Shown here piece after piece: positions 20,712-31,460 of a stretch of DNA of 64,000 nucleotides (position 1 is its first letter; the number at the start of each line of letters is the position of its first letter). The DNA is from Platynereis dumerilii (lineage: Eukaryota; Annelida; Polychaeta; Phyllodocida; Nereididae). Where the stretch lies: assembly GCA_026936325.1 (NCBI GenBank), contig JAPTHN010000038.1:2536452-2600451 (forward strand), read 5' to 3'. A program made the translations under genes and the position numbers. The notes under the pieces are model-generated. The model was given only the letters and a program-made list of their open reading frames with translations, was not told where the DNA came from and did not search any database.

Positions 20712-23700
20712 CTATTGCGTCACTAAACATCGAAAACATTAGGACAAACCTCCCATACTTACACCACATGTTGGATACCTGCAATGTGATCTGCCTACAG
20801 GAACACTGGCTATATAGTTACGAAGCAGTTGAGGTTGAGTCACTGGTACCTGGAGTGGGTTACCAAATCAAGTGCAGCGACGATGGCAACCCAGCCAGCC
20901 AGGCTACCAGACAGAAAGGCACAGGAGGTTTGGCCACCCTATGGCGAAAGGAAGTAGGTCATGTAGTCACTCCCCTACCTGACGGCTCAAACCGGATAGT
21001 TGTGACCCAGCTAGGTATTGGCAGACACCCGCTGTTCCTAATCAACACCTACATGCCAACATCAGGTAGTAAGGACTGCTACGACAGTGTACTCGATGAA
21101 GTATACGAGTTGTACCAGAAGTTTACAAAAGAGGGAAGAGTAATCTGGCTTGGAGACTTGAATGCTGCCATGAAACGACAAAAGCCGTCCAGTAACGATA
21201 AGAAATTGAAACTGTTTGCTGCTGAGATGAACCTTGTGACGATCGTGCCAGACGACATCCCCACATATCACCACTTTGTTGGAGGCATCACTTCGACAAT
21301 CGACCACATCATGGCCATGGAAAATTCGGAGGAAGCCAAATCCTTGGCAAATGTCGAGAGCAGGCACCCACTAAATACCGGCAGCCATGACGCCATTATA
21401 GCCAAAGTCAAGTTATCTATGCACAAAGAGAGGGACGAGGGAGCCCATGAGGAAGCCAAGAAGAAACCAAACTGGAGGAAGATAGACACAGAGAAGTATA
21501 GGCACTACACCCAGTCTAAACTAAGTGTGTTCCTTGAGGAAGGAGGCGGAGAACTACCGACAGACTGTGTCGTTGACAGAATCTACCAGATCCTCCTAAA
21601 TAGCGCTGACTTGGCCAGCCCTCCAGGAGGCAAGAAAAAGAAGAGGAATAGCACCTACCCGTGGGCCGCAGATCTAAAACCAGCCATCCAGGAGGTGAAA
21701 ACACTACACAGGCAATGGAAGCTGGAGGGGAAAAACCCTGACCACCCACTCAAGGCAGAAGTCAAGCGAAGTAAAAAGGACCTAAGGTCTATGCAACGAC
21801 AGCTGGCAGCAATGCACAGACGTTCACAAATGGAAGAAATAAGCGTGGCCAGCACGGGCGACAGAAACTTATTCTTTAAATTGGTTGGCAGGCAGAGAAA
21901 GACAGCCCACCTCGTGTGCAGCACCATAGACTTCGGCGACAGCAACCAGGGCCAGTTAAATGGATGGGCAGACTATTATGAAGATCTTGCCTCTGTAAAG
22001 GAGATGGACCATTTCAACGAGCCCTACTACAACGATATGAAACTGATGCTCTACCTCAACTCCTGCAGTAGCTGGGAGCAACGTGCTGCAACACCTGAAC
22101 CAATTGCACCGCAAAAAGTGGCTGCCTATATACGCTCCCTTAAGAATGGGAAAGCTGCTGATGTTTTCGGCCTCACGGCTGAGCATCTCAAATATGCTTC
22201 ACAAGAAATACTAGACGTGTTGAGCCTGCTGTCAAAAAAGATCTTCAAGGAGTGCAAACTACCGGATAAATTCAAGATCGGAGCAATTGTGCCAGTCCAC
22301 AAAAAAGGAAAGCCAGCGAAAAGCCCAGATAGTTACAGGAGAATAACTATGGCGTCAACCCTGGGGAAAATAGTGGAGCGGAATATGATGGACAAAACCA
22401 AAGCAGTTGCCAAAGCCAGACAGGACCCCATGCAGTACGGCTTCACCAATGGAGTATCGCCATCAATCTGTGCTTTTCTTGTGACAGAAGCGATAGCAGA
22501 AGCTGCGGACAATGGCCATACCATCTATGTGACATTCATGGACAGCTCAAAGGCTTTTGACATGGTGGACCACACAATTATGCTAAATTCCCTATATGAT
22601 CTCGACATGGATGCAAATCTATGGTTGTTATACAAGGATATGTACGCAAAAGTGACTTCAAAGGTGCGATTACAGGGACGTCTATCAAGGAGCATCACTG
22701 AGGGGCGGGGGATCCGGCAGGGCGGCGAGACCTCCACGGAAGCCTTCAAAGCCAAGGAAAACCCATTCTTACGGAGAATAAGAAAACACCCATCATCTTA
22801 CAGGATCGGAGCAATAACTCTTGGGATCCCGACAGTAGCAGACGACAACTGCATCATCTCCGACAGTTTCCAGAATGCCCAGACCCTACTCTTAATGGCA
22901 CAGGACAACGCAGCCAACGTCAGATATCAGTTTAGTGCAACCAAGACAAAAGTCATGAGGATGGAAAAGAAAGGTGAGATCGACAAAGAAAAACCATCAT
23001 TAAAATTTAACAAGAGCACCATCGATTATACAGACAGGGAAACTCATCTGGGCCTCGTCCGAACCTCTGACGGATTGGCCTCTGAGGCTGTGGTTAACAG
23101 AATACAGGTGGGCAGGAGAACGGCCTACTCCCTTATGGGAGCTGGGCTACATGGCTACAATGGTGTCTCGCCTGAAGTCTCCTTAAAGCTTGTAGCGACA
23201 TACGTCGCACCTGCTGTACTCTACGGCCTTGAAGCAATGAGACTGAAGACAAAGGACTATGAAGACCTTGACAGATTCCAGCGTGTCCTACTTCGCCAAA
23301 TTCAATGCCTGCCTGAATCTACTGCTGTACCAGGGATCTACCTGCTACTGGGTGAGCTACCCCTTCAAGCGCTACTCCACATGAAAATGCTATCACTATT
23401 CAACAGCATTAGTCAAAGACAAGGTACACCAGAATGTGACCTGCTGCACAGGCAACTGACACTGAAGTCCACTGCCTCAAACAGCTGGACGGTGGAGCTG
23501 AAATGCTTGATGTACCAGTACGAGCTGCCATCCCCTCTGATGTTGATGAATAGGCCCCCGCCGAAAGAACAGTGGAAGAAAATTGTCAGAAAACAGGTGT
23601 ACAGCTACTGGGACGACAAGTTGAAATCCCAAGCCAGCCAAATGAAGTCCCTACGGAACTTAAACATCAGTGCATGCAGACTGGGGAGCGTTCACCATAT

Positions 23701-24145
23701 ATGGTGGTGTGGAAATGACCCTATGCAGGTGGTGATGGCGCAGACCAAGGCGATGCTTGCCCTTGGGCGCTACCCCCTCACGGCAGCAAGATGCTCTGGC
23801 AGAAACCAAAGAGACATGTGTCCTCTCTGTAATGAAGAGCCGGAGACTGAGACACACTTCATACTTGGCTGCAGAGCCCTCGAAGAGTGGAGGTCATCAC
23901 ATCTGGGAAAGCTGAGTCCCTACTTCCAAGCCTACAATATCCGCACAGCCGCTGGGAAAGTGAAGTTCATTCTGGACCCGTCGCATCACTGTGCAGAAGA
24001 AAATGAACTGGAAGCTGCCGAGTATATGACGCGAAGATTATGCTACACCCTACACAATCACAGGTCCATTCTATTTGGAACGGGCTCCGCGAATACGGCT
24101 GCTAGAAGGAGACTGCAGAGGAGGCAACTAGCCGTGTGCCGCTGA
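20651..24145 (+). CDS. LINE ORF2: AP endonuclease + reverse transcriptase + zinc knuckle
   Basis: Open from 20651 (after TGA 20648-20650) to TGA at 24143-24145; the first ATG is 20768, but the endonuclease begins upstream of it (ASLNIENIRTN, then VICLQEHWL). Endonuclease motifs: QEHW, INTYMPTSG, WLGDLNA, STIDHIMA. Reverse transcriptase: AIVPVHKKGKPAKSPDSYRR, QYGFTNG, VTFMDSSKAFDMVDH, GIRQGGETST and catalytic VADDN in place of the commoner YADD. C-terminal knuckle CPLCNEEPETETHFILGC. The frame is -1 relative to ORF1, with the heptamer T TTT TTA at 20657-20663 in the overlap, so translation by -1 frameshift is possible. About 1,160 residues, no internal stop. Confidence 0.85.
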   Translation, partial: GVFFSSEPYNQNETAASNYVTIASLNIENIRTNLPYLHHMLDTCNVICLQEHWLYSYEAVEVESLVPGVGYQIKCSDDGNPASQATRQKGTGGLATLWRKEVGHVVTPLPDGSNRIVVTQLGIGRHPLFLINTYMPTSGSKDCYDSVLDEVYELYQKFTKEGRVIWLGDLNAAMKRQKPSSNDKKLKLFAAEMNLVTIVPDDIPTYHHFVGGITSTIDHIMAMENSEEAKSLANVESRHPLNTGSHDAIIAKVKLSMHKERDEGAHEEAKKKPNWRKIDTEKYRHYTQSKLSVFLEEGGGELPTDCVVDRIYQILLNSADLASPPGGKKKKRNSTYPWAADLKPAIQEVKTLHRQWKLEGKNPDHPLKAEVKRSKKDLRSMQRQLAAMHRRSQMEEISVASTGDRNLFFKLVGRQRKTAHLVCSTIDFGDSNQGQLNGWADYYEDLASVKEMDHFNEPYYNDMKLMLYLNSCSSWEQRAATPEPIAPQKVAAYIRSLKNGKAADVFGLTAEHLKYASQEILDVLSLLSKKIFKECKLPDKFKIGAIVPVHKKGKPAKSPDSYRRITMASTLGKIVERNMMDKTKAVAKARQDPMQYGFTNGVSPSICAFLVTEAIAEAADNGHTIYVTFMDSSKAFDMVDHTIMLNSLYDLDMDANLWLLYKDMYAKVTSKVRLQGRLSRSITEGRGIRQGGETSTEAFKAKENPFLRRIRKHPSSYRIGAITLGIPTVADDNCIISDSFQNAQTLLLMAQDNAANVRYQFSATKTKVMRMEKKGEIDKEKPSLKFNKSTIDYTDRETHLGLVRTSDGLASEAVVNRIQVGRRTAYSLMGAGLHGYNGVSPEVSLKLVATYVAPAVLYGLEAMRLKTKDYEDLDRFQRVLLRQIQCLPESTAVPGIYLLLGELPLQALLHMKMLSLFNSISQRQGTPECDLLHRQLTLKSTASNSWTVELKCLMYQYELPSPLMLMNRPPPKEQWKKIVRKQVYSYWDDKLKSQASQMKSLRNLNISACRLGSVHHIWWCGNDPMQVVMAQTKAMLALGRYPLTAARCSGRNQRDMCPLCNEEPETETHFILGCRALEEWRSSHLGKLSPYFQAYNIRTAAGKVKFILDPSHHCAEENELEAAEYMTRRLCYTLHNHRSILFGTGSANTAARRRLQRRQLAVCR
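20657..20663 (+). promoter_or_regulatory. Candidate -1 ribosomal frameshift heptamer (T TTT TTA)
   Basis: In the ORF1 frame the codons are TCT TTT TTA, which is the canonical X XXY YYZ slippery arrangement. A -1 slip enters the ORF2 frame seven codons after its upstream stop. A weak stem (TGAGCC with GGCTTCA, about 21-nt loop) follows a few bases downstream. Seen in sequence; use is inferred. Confidence 0.5.
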
Positions 24146-24425
24146 CGTCTTTTTAAAATTCTTAAACTTGTGACATATCATTTCTAACTTCACAAACCTT
24201 TAAACCAAAACGTTTTAACCTGGATTTTAATAACGTTTTAATTCGGATTTTAATAACGCTTTAAATCGGATTTTAATAACCCTTCAATTTACTTCATACC
24301 CGGACTTTTTAACTCAATTTTATCACGGAGACTTTTAAAATATTACCTCATCCAATGAGGGTTCTCCTGCCACAGAGGAGGAAATTACAACTACAAGTTC
24401 AAGTTCAAGTTCAAGTGCAGCTCAC

Positions 24426-25400
24426 CAGCGTGAAGAATATATTTGTCTGCGTATTCTGGAGATGACATGTGCATTTGTTTGGTCTTTTCACACAGCTGCG
24501 GGTCTGAAGTAATAACTGTTTCATTGTTTTGATCCACTATTGCTGTACTGATGTTCTGAGCTTGCTTTAAAATGGTTTACTGCCAGTCTTGTGGGGGCTC
24601 AGGAATCAAGGGCGGCCCATCCACAATTGTGGTTGGCTTTTTTTCAAAGCCTGTCAGTGAATTGTAAGCAGCCCAAAAGGGAATATCTTTTGGAGATGGA
24701 TCACCATCAGAGATTTGAAGCACAGTTAGAGAAAGTATCCAGGCCAGGTCTTTGAGGGCCAAGGGTTGCAGTACTTGTGAAGTTTGTAATCTTCATACAC
24801 TTGTGACTCTGGTTTTCTGCGGCTGTCAATGTTGCAAGTTACAATATTCAGCAGAGGATGAGACTGAAGAACTTTGTCATCCATCTCTTCAATTATGCAT
24901 CTATGGTTACTAGGCATAGCAATACCTTTTGAAGGTTTTCTTTGGAATATTGCTGCAGCAGACCTATGCAATGTTCTCTTGCCATCTGGGCTGCCCTCCC
25001 TTAAGTCAACATTATCAATTGCAAAATACATAAATTTACCTTGAATAATCATTGGAGGAATGTGAGCACCAGCCATCTGACCAACTGACAAATACCATAA
25101 AGGAAATCAACAATTTCATTACTTGCATCTTGGATTTGTGTTGAACTTGGCGGTCGCTTTCAAAGGCACACAAAATTGTCTGTGACAATTTCTATTCTCT
25201 TTTCAATTTCAGAATCACGCCCTTGGTGATGTAAATCCTTAATTAGGCCTTTAATTACCCAACGTATAAATGTTGTTAGACATCAGGCAAGTAACTTCTA
25301 TTGACCCCAGAGAATGTCCCTGTGAATTTCCAGGGTTCAAGTTGTGCTGTCACTTTCCTGAGGATCTTGAGACACACTCATAGTTGTCTGGAACAAGAGT
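24426..25400 (-). pseudogene. PIN/FEN-CXC element ORF, N-terminal part
   Basis: Minus-strand text preceding the LINE insertion. It includes YFAIDNVDLREGSPDGKRTL, then HRSAAAIFQRKPSKG; PFWAAYNSLTG; PPLIPEPPQDWQ, then a stop, then AQNISTAIVDQNNETVITS and SSPEYADKYIL. The D-N-x-D-x-x-E-x-x-x-D-G-K-x-T-x-H block followed by a YQR/FQR motif is what I recall for the N-terminal half of the same uncharacterised family whose C-terminal half lies at 17.0-19.3 kb. The start codon is not identified; at least one internal stop is present. Orientation and order agree with one original gene split by the LINE. Confidence 0.55.
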
Positions 25401-25736
25401 AACTGATGATTGCGCTGCTATTTTAGTTACTATCATGGAACAAAATGCATCAAATATTACTTTAATGGCTTTGAAACCTACAAAAATGAATTCCTTGGCC
25501 CTAAAAATACAGAAGATGACCTGTCACTTGTTAATCTATGTTAAATATTGACCGAAATAGGTGAAAAATGCTTCTCGGCAGCCATCTTGGCGGCCATTTT
25601 GGATTTTACAGGAAGTTCTGTCCGAAAAAAATGCAATCATTCGAAAATGTGTTCTATGCACCCAAATCTACAAGAAAATGCATGTTTGCCAATTTTAACA
25701 TGCAAGTCCCACGGAATTACACAAGAGAACAGACTA

Positions 25737-26275
25737 AAATTTAAAACCTGCATAATTTTAAAAGAATGCAATTAAAACTAAAAAAGAAACATGATTCATA
25801 TAGTCAGAGGCATCTTTTATGAGTACAACTTATAATCTGATCAGATATTAATGAAACTATCTCTACTATCTCTCTGGGTGATTCACTTGGTGGTGTGACA
25901 CTTAGTTCAAACAAATAAGTGATCTGAGACATCCTTTCTGGCCCCCGAAAATAGGGTGGCAGGAAAAGGCCAAGGGGTCAAATTACTGAAGAATCACCCC
26001 ATTCTAATCCTCCTTATCAAAAAAAGATTTATTAACCAGGACTTTCTTGGATTTATATATCTTTTATATCGTATATGTTTTCACCTCCTTGGACAAAAAT
26101 CCATGCTTCCACGAGCAGTTTGGTCGAGGATCTTTAGCATTGACCCAATGGCAAAAGCATCACCCACTTTATACTTACTTACAGGCATCACTATACATGC
26201 ATATGGACATTACACAACAAGAAGCCTTTTAGCAATCACATTCATTCCGCAGCTGTAAACTTGGTTGTACTGTAC
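25737..26275. other. Intronic stretch between the PIN/CXC element and the TM2 exon
   Basis: No gene or repeat end is recognised. The plus-strand frame 25956-26258 has no motif. Confidence 0.4.
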
Positions 26276-26407
26276 CTTTGAATAGAGGGGCAAATTTCCA
26301 GACAGTTGAGGCCCCACAAGCTGAGTACTGACCCAACATGATCTCCATGTAGTAGACGGGGAGACCAGTGAAGATGAGCACCAAGAAGTAGGGGAGGAGA
26401 AAGGCTC
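26276..26407 (-). CDS. SLC6 transporter exon: TM2 and first intracellular loop
   Basis: This 132-bp exon begins after GTATTTCAG and ends at TTCAAAG|GTACAG, with phase 1 at both ends. Translation: (G)[17 protein letters not shown], then [16 protein letters not shown], then [10 protein letters not shown]. It shows the SLC6 TM2 signature GGGAFxxPYxxxxxxxGxPxxxxExxLGQ. The Tyr in VYYMEI corresponds to the conserved TM2 chloride-site tyrosine. The first Gly codon is completed by the last base of the upstream exon, giving NGGGAF. Confidence 0.9.
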
Positions 26408-29400
26408 CTGAAATACACCAAAACATAACTTTTATAATAAAGATTTTATAATAAATAGAGGAAACTAAAGTTATGAGTGGAGCAATTTTCATTAATTTTA
26501 TCTATAATCTTCACAAAATTTAACAAATCACAAAATATCATCAAAATTGATTAGAGGCAGTGAGTTGCAAGCCATATTTTTGTAACAAGAGTTTATGAAA
26601 AACATTCTGCCCCACACCCTCTTCCAAAAAATGCTGACTGTACTCCTGGCCAAAGGACCCGCAAATCAGCAACTGAATAGACATTTATAGTGCAGCAGAT
26701 AAATGCAAATAACCATAAAGATATTTCAAATTGGTATGCAAGCATGAAATTTGGCACACATGCTCTATAAGGCCTATATTCTACCAAAAAGCTCGCTAGA
26801 CTCAGACTGAGACAGACATAGACTCAGACATATTTATTTTCAATTCTCTATTGAGGGTGACCCCTTTAAGACTAGTAGGCCGCTAGCCAAACTTTAATCC
26901 AATATGGCGGCCATTTTCCAAGATGGCCGCCTAGTAGATGCGTTTTCATTAAAAATAAAGCCAATACCAGACCAACACTTACTATATTTTGGTCCAAAAC
27001 CAGGTTTTTATAGCAACTGTATTTCATTAATGATATCACGTTCAGTTGCGGCTCCATAGGGGGGGCAAGGAGTGGCTGAAGCCCCCCAAAAATGTCTGAA
27101 GCCCAGCCTTAGCCCCCCCAACTTTTGACCAATATTTTTATATAGAAAAACAAAGTCTCTATAAATTATGGTATAATTAATACGCATGTCGCGAAAGCGA
27201 ACATGTGGTTGACCCAGACCGGATTGTCTACTGGGGTCCTGAGTATTTTCCGGCATTTGAAGGCCCGTGTCGCGGCATATTTTCTTCAAAATTCCCCTTT
27301 AAAATCAGTGGTCTAGGAGGGGCCCGGACTCACTCCGAAATGATCAAATCAAAATGGTTTTCATTCATGGATATGCTTTCTCAGTCAGATTAATTGAAAA
27401 ATTCTAACTGACTTTTGCAAAACACCCAAGATGTGACTGACAGAGTTGAAAATTGAAAATCAACTGACCTTTTTGACTGATTCCGAGGTCTATCTAGGGG
27501 ATGATAAGAGTTTGATCTGTTGTCTTTATTGATTTTTTTAAATCAAATTTTTTAGATAATTGTAATTTTGAAAATGAGAATCCAAGGGATGGTCAATCCT
27601 GCCTTTCACAGTTTTTTTTTTTTCGTATTTCTTTAATTTGAAAAGTTGGAATTAGTCGGTTGTAAATTATTCAACTAGTTGGAGTTCAATTCTGCATACT
27701 AGTTGAAATAATCAGTTCAATTCCTATTAAATCAGTCATGATTTGATTTTCAACTGACTTCTAGGTCTACCGCTGGGTCACATTGTATTCGCCACTGCAA
27801 ACCAATGAAAGGGACTGTGTGGTACAGTTTAGACCTTAAAATAAATAATTTGGAATATCTGCTCTAATCTCGAGATATCTCTTCTATCTTAAAAGGTACA
27901 GCCATGTGTCAACATGACATCCAATTGCGGGGTTTGAGCCCGATCATAGTTCTTGCTCTTGAACTATTTTCTTAGCGCCTGACCTCTGGTACAGGTCCCG
28001 GAGCTACTTTTAAGTACTGGTCCCTTTCAACTCAAAAAACCAATTGCTCAAAGGAAATATAAGGCCAAGAAATCTCAAATTGTCTTTAGCTGGCTGTCAT
28101 TCTTGAGCCATAAAAAGAAGCATTCATTGCTATCTGTAAACAAGTTTGTGGCCAAATATGATAAGTCTCATTACGGTTAATGTTGTCCTTGCAGCAAATT
28201 GACCATGGAAAAAAATTATCAATTATAATTGTCCATTATAAGCATCAAACCAAACACTGTTGTTCTTCGCGTACAGTTTTAGCATTGTTCAGTTGAATTA
28301 TAAAGAAAATCAATGTTTTGAGTGCCAAATGAAGACCTATTTCGAATTTGTTTGGGACAAGAGAAAATAAGATGTATTCACACTCAGGGTCTGCTATAAT
28401 TATGATAACCAGTCCAACTTTCATAAAAAATACTTTTTTGGGGGGGGGGGGTCATGCGTCTGTTGAAATGTGCCGGCTCAAAAATGTGCTGGTTTAAAAA
28501 ATGCGCATCGACAGGACAACAGGTTTTGCTTAGTTTTTGGTCGCCGAAACAGCTATTTGCCTCACCGTAACAGGTATTTGCTTGGGCGTAATTGAATATT
28601 TGGGCGAGGCAAGAGGGTGCTTGGGCGAAGCAAGAGGCTCCTTGGGCGAGGCTAGTTTAACATTGAAGCAATGGTACTTCACCGAAGCTCCTGCCAACTC
28701 GCCGACACAGTCCTGCTCCTCTTTGGGGGTTGCTACGGCTCCAATTACGAGCGATTCGCCGTAGAAAACGAGTGCCTCATCGTCCTAGGAACCATCTACG
28801 ACGATGTATGACCTCTAATTGATTATATAATTGTCCGAAAATGATTTGAAACGCCGAAATGTGGCTTCCTGGCACCTAGACAGCTTCGCCGTCACTTAAC
28901 CACTGTCGTGAGAACTAGGCATCAGGATGGGATGGTCCAATCAGATACGACATTGCAAACCTCATCTGAAGCAAATTACTGAGACCATTAATCTACATGT
29001 ATGTTCAGTTCTATGCACAGAACACTCAGCCTCGGTGGAGCTCATGTGATGTGTTTTGGTTTTAAGAAGATTTCTGATTGATGGAGGGCTTAACGTCCAG
29101 TTATATTACATAAGTCAGGATTGCTCCTGTTGTCAGTATTACATGCTATAAACATCAAGATTATGGTGTCTAAAAAAATGTAAGTTGGAAATTTGTTGGG
29201 GCTAACCAGTAAATGGGTTCTATAGCCCCTCTCTACTCCCGCTTAAATTGCAGCTCATTTGAAGGTGTTTTAGATGTTGCTCAAGAGCCCAAAGATAGAT
29301 GGGGGTTTGACATTGAATTTTAGGCTATTTTAGCTAATAGCTCACAAATTATCAGTTTCAGTCCACCCATACACATGGATAGTTGATACAAAGATTTTTA

Positions 29401-29524
29401 AAATATTCTGCACACTGTGGTTCCAATTTATATCTGTACCTTGCTTGGTTCCTGTGTAATTGGCAAATGTAGGCCAATCAGTAATCACCCACCCTCCTAA
29501 AAAAGAAAAAAAAAACTAACTCAC
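26408..29524. other. SLC6 intron 1; small repeats only
   Basis: No second gene is seen. Notable items: an inverted repeat GGCGGCCAT...ATGGCCGCC at 26905-26930; a G-run near 28440-28450; and a 21-bp direct repeat (TTGGGCGAGGCAAGAGGGTGC and variants, 2.7 copies) at about 28600-28655 lying in a short plus-strand frame without known motif. Confidence 0.5.
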
Positions 29525-29675
29525 CTCCCCCATTTCTGTAGCAGAGATAGGGAAACCTGTAGATGTTCCCAAGTCCCACAGTGTATCCAATGTAAGAGAG
29601 GAGAACGTCAAGTTTGTTGCCCCATTGTCCTCTTTCTATGGTGTCCTGCACCATGTTGCAAGTTGAAGATTTCAT
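29525..29675 (-). CDS. SLC6 transporter N-terminal exon with TM1
   Basis: Translation from ATG 29675: [20 protein letters not shown], then [20 protein letters not shown], then [11 protein letters not shown]. RGxWGNKxDxxLSxIGYxVGLGN-xRFPYxxxxNGGG is the SLC6 TM1 and sodium/substrate site signature. A stop at 29700-29702 and no upstream in-frame ATG favour a start here; ATG 29654 (AACATGG) has the better context. A plausible acceptor TTGTTTTGCAG ends at 29742, so a 5' UTR exon may lie upstream. The donor is GGAG|GTGAGT. Odd points: Tyr replaces the usual Trp in GNxWRFPY, and Thr stands where Ala is usual before VGLGN. Role: sodium/chloride-driven uptake of an amino-acid-like substrate at the plasma membrane. 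Confidence 0.85.
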
Positions 29676-29741
29676 AGAGTTTTTCTTTGAATGCAATAAT
29701 TAGTTCCTTAATATAAGTTACTAGTTCGACAATATAAGTTA

Positions 29742-31456
29742 CTGCAAAACAATATGTCTGCTGTTTAATGATAGATTTTGTCAGCTGTATCCGTCAGATT
29801 CTTCGGTTCAAATCACATGTGTGATATCAGCACTTGTTGATTCAATGAGAGGAATGCTTTGAATGCACAGCCTGTATTGGACACGTGTTGTAAAGTCAAA
29901 CATAGGCTGCGCGGCAGCATTCCCTCTGCTCTCAGCAGCAATCTTACACCGGCTGAATCTGTGTGTTTTGGGAACAAGTAATTTCCTCGTGCATCTCAAT
30001 TTGAACATGGTTATATGGCAAACATATGCATGGAAATCATGTAATACACTCTCCATGGTATTTTCGTTCACATTCATAGCATAACTTTAGATAGGAACAT
30101 GGTGGGAAATGGATATTTTCACATCTGTATGCATTTTAAAGTTGCTATATAAACATAAAATTAGCATTAAATATATATGTATTGGCCATAAAAGTTACTT
30201 CTTGACATGTTTACTATAAAAATTATTGGTTGAAGTTAACCAATTTATTCATGACCATTAATATTTGAATAAACCACAATACACTGAAAAATTTCAGAAA
30301 TGAGGCATTTAAAAATTGTTTTGTTTTTATAAAAATTGTTCAGATTAGCTCTCCAAATGAGTTAAGTAATTGTAAGAGTTATAATTCATAAGTGTGGAAT
30401 TTCAGATATCTAACTAAAAAAATTGATGGAATCACGGAGCACTGAAAAAATGAAATATTTTCACATTTTTGCTGAAATAGGTATTATCAATTTTTGTAAG
30501 AGGATTTGGACCCCCCAAAGGCTTATCTAGGGTATTTAACACGGAGGTACTATGGCAGTTTTTCATGTCCATAGGTACAACTCATACCGAGTTGTGCACT
30601 GGAAGCGAATTTTTTTTTTTTTTAATTTTAAATATTTTACTAAACCTGTAGTGATTGCAAGTTTACAAACATTTTTTTTGGTCATATTATAAATCGGCTG
30701 CTGTTGCACCCAAGATTGGTTTTTCATCATTTTTGGAATCTGCAGTTGATGTACTACCAAGGTAGATGTTCAAACTTTGTAGTAGGCTTTATACCTCGTA
30801 ACATCACAATGTCGTCAAAAATTGGTCAAAAACCAACATTTTGAAGAAAACAAATTAGAATATATATGCCATTGATCCATCTTCTGGTAGTCATGCAACT
30901 TTATACACCAGAATTCATTTCGTATGTGAAGCCATAATAGAGAAAATATTTTTTATGACTGCAAAATGTGCATCAAGGGTGGTAAATCCATCCGCTTTTG
31001 GCTAAAACTGTATTTCCAAGAAAATAGAATATGTACAACTATGAAAATGTTGCTTATTTTTAGGGATTCCTTCCATCTATCCTTAGCTGCGAAAAAAGTA
31101 AAATATTTAAATAGTTTTTGCTGAAACCATGGCAACAAAAATTGAAGGCTAGGGCACCTAAATCCGTCCAGGACATTTTTGGACATTATAGGCCTATTAT
31201 AATAACGATTTTATTGACATAAAGATAACAGAAATGATACATTTGTCAGTGTAATCTTTGCAAGATAACAAGGGTTAGTAAATGTGATACCGTTTTTTAT
31301 AAATACATAGAAAGTCAGAGATTGAGTAAATATATTAAATTTGATTTGATATGTAAGTTATGTTACCTTACACTGTAAAATTTGAAAACTGTGTTGAAGC
31401 AATATTTTGAGCTGTCTCAGAATGTTTACAATTTTCAGCTGTGATGGCTCAATGCT
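29742..31456. other. Region upstream of the SLC6 TM1 exon, no gene recognised
   Basis: AT-rich; a T-run lies near 30610. Frames such as 29808-30084 on both strands have no motif. A 5' UTR exon or promoter for SLC6 could be here, but no clear signal was found. Confidence 0.4.
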
Positions 31457-31460
31457 TTAA

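Larger units (their letters stand above)
19295..24420 (+). mobile_element. Near-complete non-LTR retrotransposon (LINE) inserted in the PIN/CXC element
   Basis: The 5.1-kb unit has a short 5' UTR, ORF1 (coiled coil), ORF2 (endonuclease, reverse transcriptase, zinc knuckle), a 3' UTR with about three GGATTTTAATAACG repeats (24222-24285) and a terminal (AAGTTC)n tail (about 24393-24415). CTCAC flanks both sides (19290-19294 and 24421-24425), a probable short target duplication. The interrupted minus-strand ORF resumes on either side. Both ORFs are open from end to end, so this copy is young and may be complete. GC content is visibly higher than in surrounding DNA. Clade not assigned. Confidence 0.85.
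16345..25736 (-). mobile_element. Large TIR element carrying a PIN/FEN-like nuclease + CXC ORF, split by a LINE
   Basis: The left end TAGTCTGTTCTCTTGTGTA (16345) is matched in inverted orientation at 25718-25736. The resemblance continues about 165 bp inward on both sides through CATGTTAAAATT, AATGATTGCATTTTTT and a block with two AAGATGG/ATGGCCGCC words. These imperfect TIRs enclose a single minus-strand gene family, described separately, interrupted by a 5.1-kb LINE at 19295-24420. Without the LINE the element is about 4.3 kb. Target duplication is not clear. The protein family is one I recall as multi-copy and uncharacterised in cnidarian and other marine genomes; the TIRs argue that it is transposon-borne. 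This link is my inference. Confidence 0.6.
2315..29741 (-). other. SLC6-family transporter gene (5 exons seen, 3' part beyond window)
   Basis: Gene span on the minus strand. The visible exons are 29675(or 29741)-29525, 26407-26276, 4923-4750, 3961-3850 and 2447-2315. Every intron begins GT and ends AG, and the phases agree across each junction (1, 1, 1, 2). Introns are 3.1, 21.3, 0.8 and 1.4 kb. Together the exons encode the N-terminus to just after TM5 of a 12-TM neurotransmitter:sodium symporter; the remaining TMs must lie left of position 1. The glycine-transporter/amino-acid branch of SLC6 looks closest, but the substrate cannot be named. All other features between 2.3 and 29.5 kb sit in its introns. 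Confidence 0.85.

Noticed and set aside
28537-28764. Plus-strand 75-codon ORF with LGEARG repeats
   Set aside because: The repeat is a 21-bp DNA duplication; no homology or splice context is visible.
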